Shown here piece by piece: positions 8,192-17,573 of a DNA stretch of 64,000 nt. How positions within the stretch are numbered: the stretch's first letter is position 1; every line of letters starts with the position of its first letter. Source of the DNA: Bacteroidales bacterium (GTDB lineage: Bacteria; Bacteroidota; Bacteroidia; Bacteroidales; Tenuifilaceae); NCBI GenBank assembly GCA_013376985.1, contig JACABB010000003.1, positions 173,280 through 237,279 on the forward strand, written 5' to 3'. Position numbers and translations under genes: made by a program. The notes beneath the pieces are model-generated. The model was given only the letters and a program-made list of their open reading frames with translations. It ran no database searches and was not told the origin of the DNA.

Positions 8192-8437
8192 TCAATCAAA
8201 GCCTTCCGAAAAGAATTCCTTCGGAGATACACCCAAAGCTTTGATAACTTTTAACAAACTGGAATACCGCAAATCTTCACCTTTCTCGTATTTGCCATAT
8301 TGGGCACGGGCAATGTCATGCTCATAAGCAAAGTTTTCGTAATTGCTATAACCCATTTTCAAGCGTAAAGAACGGATTCTATCCGCTAGCTTTTTCAAGT
8401 CTTCTTCCTTCTGTGTGTTTCTTTCTTCCAATTTCAT
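8192..8437 (-). CDS. XRE-family HTH regulator
   Basis: About 81 residues from ATG 8437. The segment LADRIRSLRLKMGYSNYENFAYEHDIARAQYGKYEKG is split by a helix-turn-helix: LRLKMGYSNYENFA, then HDIARAQYGKYEKGE, then LLKVIKALGVSPKEFF. This is the Cro/C1-type fold with the usual C-terminal 'gv-x-x-x-eff'. It is divergent from the CheY-like gene at 8545, and the roughly 100 bases between them carry the latter's promoter, so it may regulate that gene. A 60-codon frame on the opposite strand is a shadow. Confidence 0.8.
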   Translation of the reverse strand: MKLEERNTQKEEDLKKLADRIRSLRLKMGYSNYENFAYEHDIARAQYGKYEKGEDLRYSSLLKVIKALGVSPKEFFSEGFD

Positions 8438-8506
8438 ACACAAAAAAAGAAAAAAAACGCCGGATATATTACCTTTATTAAGTTACCGTTTATTAATGGC
8501 TTTTAT

Positions 8507-8514
8507 TATATTTG
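8507..8514 (+). promoter_or_regulatory. -7 promoter element for the CheY-like gene
   Basis: TATATTTG fits TAnnTTTG and lies 30 bases before ATG 8545. No strong -33 TTTG is seen. It lies in the shared region with the divergent XRE gene. Confidence 0.5.
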
Positions 8515-8544
8515 CATGGTAAACAAGTTTAACACAATTGTCCT

Positions 8545-8937
8545 ATGAATACGAAAATATTATACATTGACAATGACGTAGCCAGTTACTACCTTGTTTC
8601 AGAGTTATTGGAAGGCTATGATATAGAAATTCTGCATTCGAGATGTGGCTCACTTGCAGTACAATTATTCAATGAATTTCCTTATTTTGATATGGTTATT
8701 ACCGAGTTAAAACTACCAGGCATTGATGGTTTTGGGGTATTGAACGAAATCCGAAAGACAAATCCCAATATTCCAGTAATAGCTCAAACTGCGAATGTTG
8801 TAAACAACATGAAATACACTTGTTTGAATGCTGGGTTTTGCGAGTTTATTCCCAAGCCTATTGATTTGGGTGCTTTTGTATCAATTTTGAATAATTATTT
8901 CCACATAACTCGTGTGATGGAGTTGGTGAGCTTATAA
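8545..8937 (+). CDS. CheY-like receiver-domain protein with Glu at the phosphorylation site
   Basis: 130 residues, a stand-alone receiver domain: YIDND for the acidic pair, IAQTAN for the conserved Thr, FIPKPID for the conserved Lys. At the place of the phospho-acceptor Asp the sequence is DMVITELKLPGIDG, that is Glu instead of Asp. In other receivers an Asp-to-Glu change often mimics the phosphorylated state, so this one may be locked on; that is inference. No output domain and no kinase gene are nearby. Its position between replication and restriction genes suggests a role in element control. Confidence 0.85.
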   Translation: MNTKILYIDNDVASYYLVSELLEGYDIEILHSRCGSLAVQLFNEFPYFDMVITELKLPGIDGFGVLNEIRKTNPNIPVIAQTANVVNNMKYTCLNAGFCEFIPKPIDLGAFVSILNNYFHITRVMELVSL

Positions 8938-9079
8938 AATTGACCTTAAAGAAGTAGATTCAACCTTATAATAACTTACATATAATGATTTATATTTGCA
9001 TTAAAGGTAAGTTATTGTCTTTTATTGCAAACGTAATTAATTCATATGGGTTGGTGCATTTTGCAATTTGCCGAGAGAT

Positions 9080-9334
9080 TTTTTCGACCGGATTATTATT
9101 GATGAGCGCTACCAAGGAAGTGCAACAGATGATAGCAATTGGAGGGAGATTTTAGAGTATTTCAATACTTCGGCACAATTAGGTTTATCCATAACACTGT
9201 AGTGTCATGATAACAAAGATACTTGCGCTTAATACTTACAGTCAAAAACAAAGAATTGAGGATGGATATTAGCTCCCTATAATATTCATCGTATAGTAAC
9301 CGAAATCAATGAAAAAGGTTACAGACCTAAATAA
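9080..9334 (+). pseudogene. Relic of an EcoEI-type HsdR (restriction-translocase subunit)
   Basis: Two fragments of type I/III restriction motor protein are visible without an intact frame. The first (9080-9202) reads FFDRIIIDERYQGSATDDSN and on to WREILEYF and AQLGLS: motif II, which in active relatives is FDLIIIDECHRGSA, and motif III, normally GLTATP. It then hits a stop. The second (about 9254-9334) reads IEDGY, shifts frame, then gives LAPYNIHRIVTEINEKGYRP. In full-length relatives these segments are well over 100 residues apart, so the middle has been lost. This is an older restriction system replaced by the one that follows. Confidence 0.65.
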
Positions 9335-9438
9335 ATTCATACTTCGCAAACTTTACACTTTGTATTTTATTCATAATGCACTTACTAATAGTTAAACAGG
9401 TATTTATTAACAGCCTTCCTTTGTTTGCATTTATTTTA

Positions 9439-9446
9439 TATATTTG
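9439..9446 (+). promoter_or_regulatory. -7 promoter element for the restriction operon
   Basis: TATATTTG (TAnnTTTG) lies 28 bases before ATG 9475, with two TTTG motifs upstream (9420 and 9424) at slightly short spacing for a -33 box. It would drive the controller gene and the hsd operon. Confidence 0.5.
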
Positions 9447-9474
9447 ACAAAACCGTCTAAATATTTTTCATCTA

Positions 9475-9768
9475 ATGAAAAGTGTAGAATTTGGCTCTTA
9501 CATAAAATCGCTCAGGGAATCCAAAAACATTCCCCAGCGTATTGTTGCTCACGCTCTCGATGTGGACACCAGCACATTATCAAAAATGGAATTGGGCGAA
9601 AGGCAGGTGCTTATTTCAATGATTCCACAACTGGCTAAAGTGTTAGGTGTAGACTTTAAGGACTTGCAGATAAAATACATTACCAATAAAATAAGGCTTG
9701 ACTTTAAAGGTCAAAAGTACCTAATTGAAGCATTAGAAAGCATTCAAAATGAACTAAACAAGAAATAG
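9475..9768 (+). CDS. XRE-family regulator, probable restriction controller
   Basis: 97 residues: FGSYIKSLRESKNIPQRIVA, then HALDVDTSTLSKMELGERQV, then LAKVLGVDFKDLQIKYI, a textbook Cro/C1 helix-turn-helix followed by a short helical tail. It is the first gene of the hsd operon, 13 bases before hsdM, which is the usual place for a controller that times methylation and restriction. Confidence 0.85.
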   Translation: MKSVEFGSYIKSLRESKNIPQRIVAHALDVDTSTLSKMELGERQVLISMIPQLAKVLGVDFKDLQIKYITNKIRLDFKGQKYLIEALESIQNELNKK

Positions 9769-9781
9769 AACAATATTTAAT

Positions 9782-11500
9782 ATGACCAACTTTCAGGATA
9801 AAGCCAATTTTATTTGGAGCATAGCAGATTTACTTAGGGGCGATTATAAACAGGCGGAATATGGAAAAGTAATACTTCCGTTTACAATACTCCGTAGGCT
9901 CGATTGCTTGCTTGCAGAATCGAAACCAAATGTTTTAAAACAATACGAAAAGGTCAAAACTCAAAGTGAAGAAGTAATTGACCGAATCTTAAATCAAAAA
10001 TCAGGGTATGAGTATTTTCATAATCATAGCCCATACGATTTTGAAAAGCTTTTAGGCGACCCAAATCATATTGCAAAAAACCTGCGCAACTATATTGCTG
10101 GTTTTTCAGCAAGTATCAAAGAGATTTTCGAAAACTTCCGTTTCGATGAACAAATAAAACGCCTTGACGATGCAAACCTTTTGTTTCGCATAATTCAGGA
10201 TTTCAATACTGTTGACCTTTCCGATACCGACAGCCTCGAAATGGGATATTCATTTGAGCATCTGATACGGAAATTCGCTGAAGCATCTAACGAAACCGCC
10301 GGAGAGCATTTCACCCCTCGTGAAGTTATCCGCTTAATGGTTCATTTATTATTTGCCGATGATGATGAAATATTTCGTGAAGGCACTATTAAGGAAATGT
10401 ACGACCCTGCCTGTGGTACAGGTGGTATGCTTTCTATTTCAGAAGACTATTTTACCGAACACAACACAAGTCCAAGTTCTCAATTAAACTTATACGGGCA
10501 GGAGCTTAACCCCGAAAGTTACGCCATTTGCAAAGCCGACATGATGATTAAAGGGCAAAATCCGGGCAATATCAAACAAGGCAATTCATTTACACAAGAC
10601 GGGCTGCCTAATGAGAAATTCCACTACATGCTTTCAAATCCTCCATTCGGAGTAAACTGGAAAAAAGTAGAGAAAGAAATTAAGGACGAATTTGAGAAAA
10701 AAGGTTTTGCAGGTCGCTTTGGTGCAGGTTTGCCAAGTGTTAGCGATGGCTCGTTGTTGTTCCTGTTACACATGATTTCAAAAATGAAACCTGTTAAAGA
10801 GGGCGGTTCCCGTATTGCTATTGTATTTAATGGCTCGCCTCTGTTTACTGGTGGTGCCGGAAGTGGTGTTTCTAACATTCGCAAGTGGATAATCGAAAAT
10901 GATATGCTCGAAGGTGTTGTAGCCCTTCCTGACCAACTTTTTTACAACACGGGTATATCAACTTATATTTGGATACTTACCAACCGCAAAAGCCCAAAAC
11001 GCAAAGGGAAAATACAACTTGTAAACGCTGCCGAGTTTTACCAAAAAATGAAACGCAGTCTGGGCAATAAACGTAACGAGTTTTCAGACTCGCAGATTGA
11101 TGAAATTACCCGTATGTACTGCGAATATCAAAACACCGACACTTCTAAAATATTCGATAATGAAGAATTTGGCTTCACCCGTATTCAGGTTGACCGCCCG
11201 TTATTAGAAAACGGAAAACCTGTAAAATTAGGCAAGAACAAGTTTAAACCCGACACCAGCCTTAGGGATAATGAAAACATTCCGCTAAAAACCAACATTG
11301 ATAAATATTTCAAACAAGAGGTTTTGCCCCATGTTCCCGATGCTTGGTACGAACCCGAAAACAATAAAATTGGGTATGAAATCAACTTTACACGATATTT
11401 CTACAAATACCAGCCTTTACGACCATTAACTGAGATTCGTGCTGATATTTTGAACCTTGAAAAAGAAACTGAAAACATTATTAAAGAATCTTTATTATAA
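9782..11500 (+). CDS. hsdM: Type I restriction-modification methyltransferase subunit
   Basis: 572 residues. Makes N6-methyladenine at the site chosen by the specificity subunit, using S-adenosylmethionine. The helical N-terminal HsdM domain (1-160) is followed by GEHFTPREVIRLM, then the AdoMet-binding motif DPACGTGGM at about 208-216, and the catalytic NPPFG at about 286-290. The gene lies two bases before the PD-(D/E)xK gene, so the hsd genes form one operon (M, unknown, S, R). Full length for the family; no missing motif. Confidence 0.95.
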   Translation: MTNFQDKANFIWSIADLLRGDYKQAEYGKVILPFTILRRLDCLLAESKPNVLKQYEKVKTQSEEVIDRILNQKSGYEYFHNHSPYDFEKLLGDPNHIAKNLRNYIAGFSASIKEIFENFRFDEQIKRLDDANLLFRIIQDFNTVDLSDTDSLEMGYSFEHLIRKFAEASNETAGEHFTPREVIRLMVHLLFADDDEIFREGTIKEMYDPACGTGGMLSISEDYFTEHNTSPSSQLNLYGQELNPESYAICKADMMIKGQNPGNIKQGNSFTQDGLPNEKFHYMLSNPPFGVNWKKVEKEIKDEFEKKGFAGRFGAGLPSVSDGSLLFLLHMISKMKPVKEGGSRIAIVFNGSPLFTGGAGSGVSNIRKWIIENDMLEGVVALPDQLFYNTGISTYIWILTNRKSPKRKGKIQLVNAAEFYQKMKRSLGNKRNEFSDSQIDEITRMYCEYQNTDTSKIFDNEEFGFTRIQVDRPLLENGKPVKLGKNKFKPDTSLRDNENIPLKTNIDKYFKQEVLPHVPDAWYEPENNKIGYEINFTRYFYKYQPLRPLTEIRADILNLEKETENIIKESLL

Positions 11501-11502
11501 TT

Positions 11503-13197
11503 ATGGATACAAGAATGAATTTATATCTTCTTATAGACCATAATGATATTTATGGTTCAGAAAAGAATTTGAATGATGCTTATGAATTAATAAAAAACAT
11601 ACCATCTGTTACTTTAATTAATTACATATCAGGTTTTTCAGCACAATTATACTTGAATGACAACTCGGTAGAATCAGGTAAAATTCAGGCAAATCTTATT
11701 GATAGTTTACTTAGTAAGGCTGGTAAGGAAAGTATAAACAGATGGGTTGCAACTATTACAAAACAAGCAGAAAAAGGCAATGCTCCTCTGTTAATTTGGG
11801 AATACTCAAATCTTAAATTTTACACACTGATTTTTAATAATTTTAATAATTTACCTACAAGGGATTTAACAAATGAAGAAGCCCGAAAAGTATATGATGC
11901 TTATTTAATTGTAAATGCTTTAGTTAATAGCAAGCCTGATGTTGAGAATTTAAAAAAGCAAGCCAAAAACTTTGAAGAACACATTGAGGATTTAACAATA
12001 CCAACATTTATTTATCAAAAGGATTACTCTTCTACACTAGATTTCTCGAATCAAGTTACTAGAGGGGTATTATTTTTTAAATACCTTGAAAGTCATCCTG
12101 TTTTCTGTAAAGTTATTAGTGATTATTACAAAACTAAAAATGTACAAGGTTATTTAAGAATGTTTAGAAACCTAATGATTCTATTTACTGAATTAGGAAT
12201 TGGACCAAACGAAAAACGAAAACAAATAGCAGATTTGGAAGAATATTGCAAGGTGAAAATAGTTGATTTAGAATATATAAACACACTTTGTATTAATGAT
12301 GAAGTATCGACATATCAGGAAGACGAAAGTTTTAGCAAGTTAAGAGAAAAATTTCTTTATAGGTTTAACGATTATAGATTCTTCATATTAAATGTAAATT
12401 TTTTAATAGACCAGTTTTATAAAGCACAAGTATTTTCTTTCAATAACTTTTTAAAAAAGAATAACATCGAAAATGATTTTCTTTCAATTAAAGGTAAAGA
12501 GTTTATGGAAGAAATATATTTACCAAAAGTGATTGCTTCTTGTTTTCCGAGTTATATAAAGTATTTTGGTAAAGAGGCTGTTAATTCCAATGGCGAAGAA
12601 TTGTGCGATATGTATTTTAGAAGTGCGAATAGGGTTTGCCTTATGGAATTTAAAGATGTTCTACTCAATGCGAAAATTAAAAACCAACAAGACAAGAAAT
12701 CACTATTTAATGAGTTTGAAAAGAAATTTGTAAAAAATCAAAGAAACAGACCAAAAGGTATTACCCAACTGGTAAATGCAATAAAAGACATTATCCATAA
12801 TTCAGTGTTATTTGACGAGGAAATACCGATACAACAAATTGAGTTTTTCCCTGTCATTCTTTATACCGATTTTACATTTGGGGTAGAAGGTTTAAATAAA
12901 ATTTATAAAGAAAAATTTCAAGATGAAATCCAAAAGCTTCAATTAAAAAACATTGTAATTCACGATGTAACGTTTATTAATCTAAGTTATTTAGAGTTAC
13001 ATGAAGATTATTTAGCAAATGGAGTTCTTAATTTTTTTGACCTAATTATAGGTTTTCACAACCATATTAAAGACCCAAACTATAAATTAACTCCTTTTGA
13101 AGTTTATTCAAGATTTTATATGAATAAATACATTAAAGAGAATTACGGTTTACCGAATACTTATCAAGAATTGCTAAAAGAAATAGTTCAAGCATGA
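11503..13197 (+). CDS. Unknown protein with PD-(D/E)xK-like nuclease signature inside the hsd operon
   Basis: 564 residues with no family I can name. A nuclease-like signature occurs in the C-terminal third: D369 in ELCDMYF, then MEFKD with E382-x-K384, a D-x12-E-x-K pattern on predicted beta strands as in PD-(D/E)xK enzymes. The rest is helical and Asn/Lys-rich. The start is two bases after hsdM and the stop overlaps the hsdS start (ATGA), so expression is tightly coupled to methylase and specificity subunits. It might restrict DNA or sense damage together with the type I complex. The AT-rich codon use is like that of the neighbouring DarT-type genes. Confidence 0.75.
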   Translation: MDTRMNLYLLIDHNDIYGSEKNLNDAYELIKNIPSVTLINYISGFSAQLYLNDNSVESGKIQANLIDSLLSKAGKESINRWVATITKQAEKGNAPLLIWEYSNLKFYTLIFNNFNNLPTRDLTNEEARKVYDAYLIVNALVNSKPDVENLKKQAKNFEEHIEDLTIPTFIYQKDYSSTLDFSNQVTRGVLFFKYLESHPVFCKVISDYYKTKNVQGYLRMFRNLMILFTELGIGPNEKRKQIADLEEYCKVKIVDLEYINTLCINDEVSTYQEDESFSKLREKFLYRFNDYRFFILNVNFLIDQFYKAQVFSFNNFLKKNNIENDFLSIKGKEFMEEIYLPKVIASCFPSYIKYFGKEAVNSNGEELCDMYFRSANRVCLMEFKDVLLNAKIKNQQDKKSLFNEFEKKFVKNQRNRPKGITQLVNAIKDIIHNSVLFDEEIPIQQIEFFPVILYTDFTFGVEGLNKIYKEKFQDEIQKLQLKNIVIHDVTFINLSYLELHEDYLANGVLNFFDLIIGFHNHIKDPNYKLTPFEVYSRFYMNKYIKENYGLPNTYQELLKEIVQA

Positions 13198-14516
13198 AAA
13201 CATACTCCAGATATAAACCTTCCGGCATCGAATGGATAGGCAACATTCCTGAACATTGGGAGAATAGAAAATTATCTCGCAGTTTTAATTTAATTGGGAG
13301 CGGTACTACACCAAAATCAGACAATTTAGAATATTACGAAAATGGCACTGTAAATTGGGTACTTACTGGCGATTTAAACGATTCAATAATTTATGAATCA
13401 TCTAAAAAAATTACTGAATCTGCTTTTCAAGAACATTCTACGTTAAAAATGTTCCCTAAAAACACTTTACTTATTGCTCTTTATGGTGCGACTATTGGTA
13501 AAGTAGGTATATTGGACATCGAAGCTTGTACAAACCAAGCTTGTTGTGCTCTTTCCGGGAGCTACCTAATCGACTATAAATTTGCTTACTATTGGTTTAT
13601 TGTAAATCGTTCCCATATTATTAATCTTAGTTATGGTGGAGGACAGCCAAACATCAGTCAGGAAATAATAAAATCTCTGAAAATATCTTGCCCTTCATTA
13701 ACAGAACAGACAACCATTACTGCCTTTCTTGACATTAAAACTATTGAATTAAGTAACGCCATATTCAAAAAGCAACAGCTTATAGAACTGCTCGAAGAAG
13801 AACGAAAGGCTATAGTTAACGAAGCAGTTACGAAAGGTATTAACAAAAAGGTAAAATTAATACCGACTGGTGTTGATTGGTTGGGTGAAGTACCTGAACA
13901 TTGGCAAATAAAGAAAATCAAGCATACTTCTTATGTAAAAGGCAGAGTTGGTTGGAATGGGTTACGTTCAGATGAGTTCTTAGATAGCGGGTATTCATAT
14001 TTAATTACAGGTACAGACTTTGAAAATGGTTTAGTAAGTTGGAACACATGCTACCATATAGACAAAGAGCGTTACGAGGAAGACCCATTTATTCAATTGC
14101 AAGAGAATGATTTGTTAATTACTAAAGATGGGACTATTGGCAAAACCGCAATTGTAAAAGATTTAAATGGCTATGCCTGTTTAAATAGCGGTATTTTTGT
14201 TGTTCGACCCCTTAATGGTTTTTATATCACATCATTTCTCTATTATATTCTAAATTCCAATATTTTTACCCAATTTATAAATTTTACAAGCTCAGGTTCA
14301 ACAATTCAGCATCTCTATCAAAATGTTTTTAATGAGTTTAAGTTTACCGTACCGCCAATTAGTGAACAAACAGATATTGTAAATTATATAGGGAAACAAA
14401 CGACAAAAATAAATTGCACTATTTCTCAAATCAGCCAAGAAATTGAATTACTGAAAGAATACCGCCAATCGCTCATTTTCGAAGCGGTAACAGGGAAAAT
14501 TAAAATTGAAGCATAA
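13194..14516 (+). CDS. hsdS: Type I restriction-modification specificity subunit
   Basis: 440 residues with two target-recognition domains. The first begins YKPSGIEWIGNIPEHWENRK and the second, at about residue 223, IPTGVDWLGEVPEHWQIKK: the paired 'W-x-G-x-x-P-x-x-W' starts are diagnostic. Each domain ends in a helical spacer (TEQTTITAFLDIKTIELSNA at about 163; SEQTDIVNYIGKQTTKINCT at about 389). Each domain would read one half of a split recognition site. The start overlaps the stop of the preceding gene by four bases. Confidence 0.95.
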   Translation: MKTYSRYKPSGIEWIGNIPEHWENRKLSRSFNLIGSGTTPKSDNLEYYENGTVNWVLTGDLNDSIIYESSKKITESAFQEHSTLKMFPKNTLLIALYGATIGKVGILDIEACTNQACCALSGSYLIDYKFAYYWFIVNRSHIINLSYGGGQPNISQEIIKSLKISCPSLTEQTTITAFLDIKTIELSNAIFKKQQLIELLEEERKAIVNEAVTKGINKKVKLIPTGVDWLGEVPEHWQIKKIKHTSYVKGRVGWNGLRSDEFLDSGYSYLITGTDFENGLVSWNTCYHIDKERYEEDPFIQLQENDLLITKDGTIGKTAIVKDLNGYACLNSGIFVVRPLNGFYITSFLYYILNSNIFTQFINFTSSGSTIQHLYQNVFNEFKFTVPPISEQTDIVNYIGKQTTKINCTISQISQEIELLKEYRQSLIFEAVTGKIKIEA

Positions 14517-14526
14517 AAAAACTAAT

Positions 14527-17500
14527 ATGTCAAAAGTCCATACCGAAAAAGCATTTGAAGAAACCATTGAACAAAGCCTTATTAGCAATGGCGGGTATGT
14601 ATTGGGCAATGCAGTCGATTATAATAAAACTTATGCCATTGATACATGCCAGCTTTTCCAATTTCTTAAAAACAGCCAATCCCAACAATGGGACAAACTG
14701 TTTTCGGTTCACCGCACCGAAATTGAAAACAAAATACTCATGCGCCTCGATAAGGAAATGCAGAATCGTGGTTCTTTAGATGTTATCCGAAACGGCTTTA
14801 CCGACAATGGTGTTCATTTCGATATGGCATATTTCAAGCCCGAAACCACGCTTAACCCCGAAACCGAAAAGCAATACAATCAAAACATACTATCCGTTAC
14901 ACGTCAGGTATTTTACAGCCTTAAAAACGAAAACTCTGTAGATATAGTACTTTTTCTCAATGGTATTCCGGTTGCTACCGTTGAACTTAAAAACCAGTTT
15001 ACAGGACAGGACACCACCAATGCACGCCGCCAGTTTATAGAAGACAGAGACCCGCGCGAAAACCTATTTGCTTTTAAACGTGGTGCATTAGTCCATTTTG
15101 CTGTAGATACTGATGAAATATACCTTGCAACCAAGCTCGAAGGCAAAGAAACGTTTTTCCTGCCTTTTAATCTTGGTTACGATGGAGGGGCAGGTAACCC
15201 ACCTAACCAAAACGGTTACAAAACAGCCTACCTTTGGGATTGTGTTTGGCAAAAAGACTTTTGGCTCGATATTATCGGTAAGTTTGTTCATCTCCAAAAA
15301 GATGAGTTTATTGCAAATGGTAAAAAATACATAAAAGAAAAAACCATATTCCCCCGCTACCACCAGTTAGATTGTGTTCGTATGTTGGCAGCACACGCAA
15401 AAACAAACGAAGTTGGTCATAACTACCTTATACAACATTCGGCAGGTAGCGGTAAATCCAATTCTATTGCATGGTTAGCCTATCGCTTGTATAGCCTTCA
15501 CAATGTTATTAACGAAAAAATATTTCATTCGGTTGTAGTTATAACCGACCGTAAAGTACTCGACAAGCAATTACAAGATAACATTTATCAGTTTGAACAC
15601 AAACAGGGAGTAGTACATAAAATAGATAAAAATACCCACCAATTAAGAGATGCGTTAATAAATGGGAACAGCATCATTATTACTACCCTTCAAAAATTCC
15701 CTTTTATACTCGAAAGCATTGATAAACTCTCAAAAGAAGAAGGTGTAAATACAAAGGACACCCTAAAAAAGATTTCTAAAAACAAATATGCCGTAATAGT
15801 TGACGAAGCCCATAGTTCACAAGGTGGAGAGGCTTCTAAACAAATGAAGGAAATATTAGGCAGTGAAGCCAACCAGAACGATAATGATGAACCCGATGCC
15901 GAAGACCTTATTCGGCAATCAATGATTGCAAGGGGCAAACAGTCGAATATGAGCTTTTTTGCTTTTACAGCCACGCCCAAGCCCAAAACATTGGAGGTTT
16001 TTGGCGAACCCGGAGCCGATGGCAAGCCCCGCCCTTTTCATCTATATTCTATGAGGCAAGCCATCGAAGAAGGCTTTATCATTGATGTGCTTCGGAATTA
16101 CATGACATATAAAACATTTTACCGCATAACACAAGAAACCGAGGATAGAGAAGTACATAAAAAGAAAGCCAGCCGTGCAATTGCCCGTTTCCTCTCATTA
16201 CACCCTTACAACCTGTCGCAAAAGACGGAAGTAATGATAGAACATTTCAGGCAGGTAGTTGCAAAGAAAATAGGCGGTAAAGCAAAAGCAATGGTAGTAA
16301 CAAGTTCACGGCTTCATGCTGTGCGTTATTATTTCGAGTTTAAAAAATATTTAGAAGCTTATAAATATACCGACATAAAAGCCCTTGTTGCCTTTTCAGG
16401 TAAACTTTCCGACCCTGAAATACCGGGCAGCGATTGGACTGAGGAAAAATTAAACGGTATAAAAGAAAGGGAATTACCTGAGAAATTTGCAACAAACGAA
16501 TATCAAATCTTACTGGTTGCCGATAAATACCAAACAGGTTTCGACCAGCCCTTATTGCATACCATGTACGTTGATAAAAAGCTTTCGGGTGTTCAGGCTG
16601 TACAGACTTTGAGCCGTTTAAACCGTATACATCCGGGCAAAGAAGATACTTTTGTGCTTGATTTTGCTAATGAGGAAGAAGAAATAAGAGAATCATTTCA
16701 ACCTTTCTACCAGCTAACCACAGTAACAGAGGTCTCAGACCCTAACAGGCTTTACGACCTTAAAAACGAAATTGAACAGGCTCAAATTATTTGGCAAACC
16801 GAAGTGGACAACTTTTGTGCAGCCTACTTTAAAACAGCCGACATACATAGGAACAAAATCCATGCTTTGCTCAATGCCTATATTGACCCGGCTGTTGACC
16901 GTTATAAGGCAATGGATACCGAAGAAGAACAAGACGATTTTAAGAATGCTTTAACCGAATTTGTTCGTGCTTATTCATTCCTAAGTCAGATTATTCCTTT
17001 TCAGGATATTGAACTTGAAAAGTTCTATTCTTATTGCAAGCTTTTATTAAACAAACTGCCACGCAAACAATTATCCGACCGTTTCAAGTTAGGAAACGAA
17101 GAAGTTACACTTGAATACTATCGTTTACAAAAGACTAAAGAAGGAAGTATTGTATTAGAACCACAGGCAGAATATGGTTTGCAACCGGCAACCGAGGCAG
17201 GTATCAGAAAAGAAAAGGAAGAAAAAGCAGCATTATCCGAAATAATCAATAAAATAAATGAGAGGTTTGGTACTGATTTTACTGAGTCCGACAAGTTATT
17301 TTTCGACCAGGTGGGCATAGACCTTTTGGCTGACGATACCATAATAAAACAAGCTCAAACAAACACATTCGAGAACTTTAAAAAAGGTAAACTCGAAGAC
17401 CTGTTTTATCAAAAACTCATCAACCGTATGGAGATGAACGATGAAACTACAAACAAAATACTCAACAATAAAGACCTTGCTAATGCTGTAATCTTTGATT

Positions 17501-17538
17501 ATCTGGCTAAGGTGATATTTGAAAGGGTAAATGTGTAA
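14527..17538 (+). CDS. hsdR: Type I restriction endonuclease/translocase subunit
   Basis: About 1003 residues from ATG 14527; an upstream in-frame TTG at 14506 overlaps hsdS and is less likely. The N-terminal nuclease domain has DIVLFLNGIPVATVELKN (about 138-155), the D...E-x-K site. The motor follows: Walker A HSAGSGKSNSIAWL near 302, DEAH in VIVDEAHSSQGGE near 425, motif III FFAFTATPKPK, and motif VI VQTLSRLNRIHPGK. The C-terminal helical region docks on HsdM. Normal length and all motifs present, unlike the relic at 9080. Confidence 0.95.
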   Translation: MSKVHTEKAFEETIEQSLISNGGYVLGNAVDYNKTYAIDTCQLFQFLKNSQSQQWDKLFSVHRTEIENKILMRLDKEMQNRGSLDVIRNGFTDNGVHFDMAYFKPETTLNPETEKQYNQNILSVTRQVFYSLKNENSVDIVLFLNGIPVATVELKNQFTGQDTTNARRQFIEDRDPRENLFAFKRGALVHFAVDTDEIYLATKLEGKETFFLPFNLGYDGGAGNPPNQNGYKTAYLWDCVWQKDFWLDIIGKFVHLQKDEFIANGKKYIKEKTIFPRYHQLDCVRMLAAHAKTNEVGHNYLIQHSAGSGKSNSIAWLAYRLYSLHNVINEKIFHSVVVITDRKVLDKQLQDNIYQFEHKQGVVHKIDKNTHQLRDALINGNSIIITTLQKFPFILESIDKLSKEEGVNTKDTLKKISKNKYAVIVDEAHSSQGGEASKQMKEILGSEANQNDNDEPDAEDLIRQSMIARGKQSNMSFFAFTATPKPKTLEVFGEPGADGKPRPFHLYSMRQAIEEGFIIDVLRNYMTYKTFYRITQETEDREVHKKKASRAIARFLSLHPYNLSQKTEVMIEHFRQVVAKKIGGKAKAMVVTSSRLHAVRYYFEFKKYLEAYKYTDIKALVAFSGKLSDPEIPGSDWTEEKLNGIKERELPEKFATNEYQILLVADKYQTGFDQPLLHTMYVDKKLSGVQAVQTLSRLNRIHPGKEDTFVLDFANEEEEIRESFQPFYQLTTVTEVSDPNRLYDLKNEIEQAQIIWQTEVDNFCAAYFKTADIHRNKIHALLNAYIDPAVDRYKAMDTEEEQDDFKNALTEFVRAYSFLSQIIPFQDIELEKFYSYCKLLLNKLPRKQLSDRFKLGNEEVTLEYYRLQKTKEGSIVLEPQAEYGLQPATEAGIRKEKEEKAALSEIINKINERFGTDFTESDKLFFDQVGIDLLADDTIIKQAQTNTFENFKKGKLEDLFYQKLINRMEMNDETTNKILNNKDLANAVIFDYLAKVIFERVNV

Positions 17539-17573
17539 TATCTGTGAAAATGATTATTGTAATAAATTGAAAG

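Noticed and set aside
8145-8327. 60-codon frame on the plus strand after the DnaC-like gene
   Set aside because: It lies opposite the XRE gene, whose helix-turn-helix is clear, and its own sequence has no domain pattern or coding neighbours.
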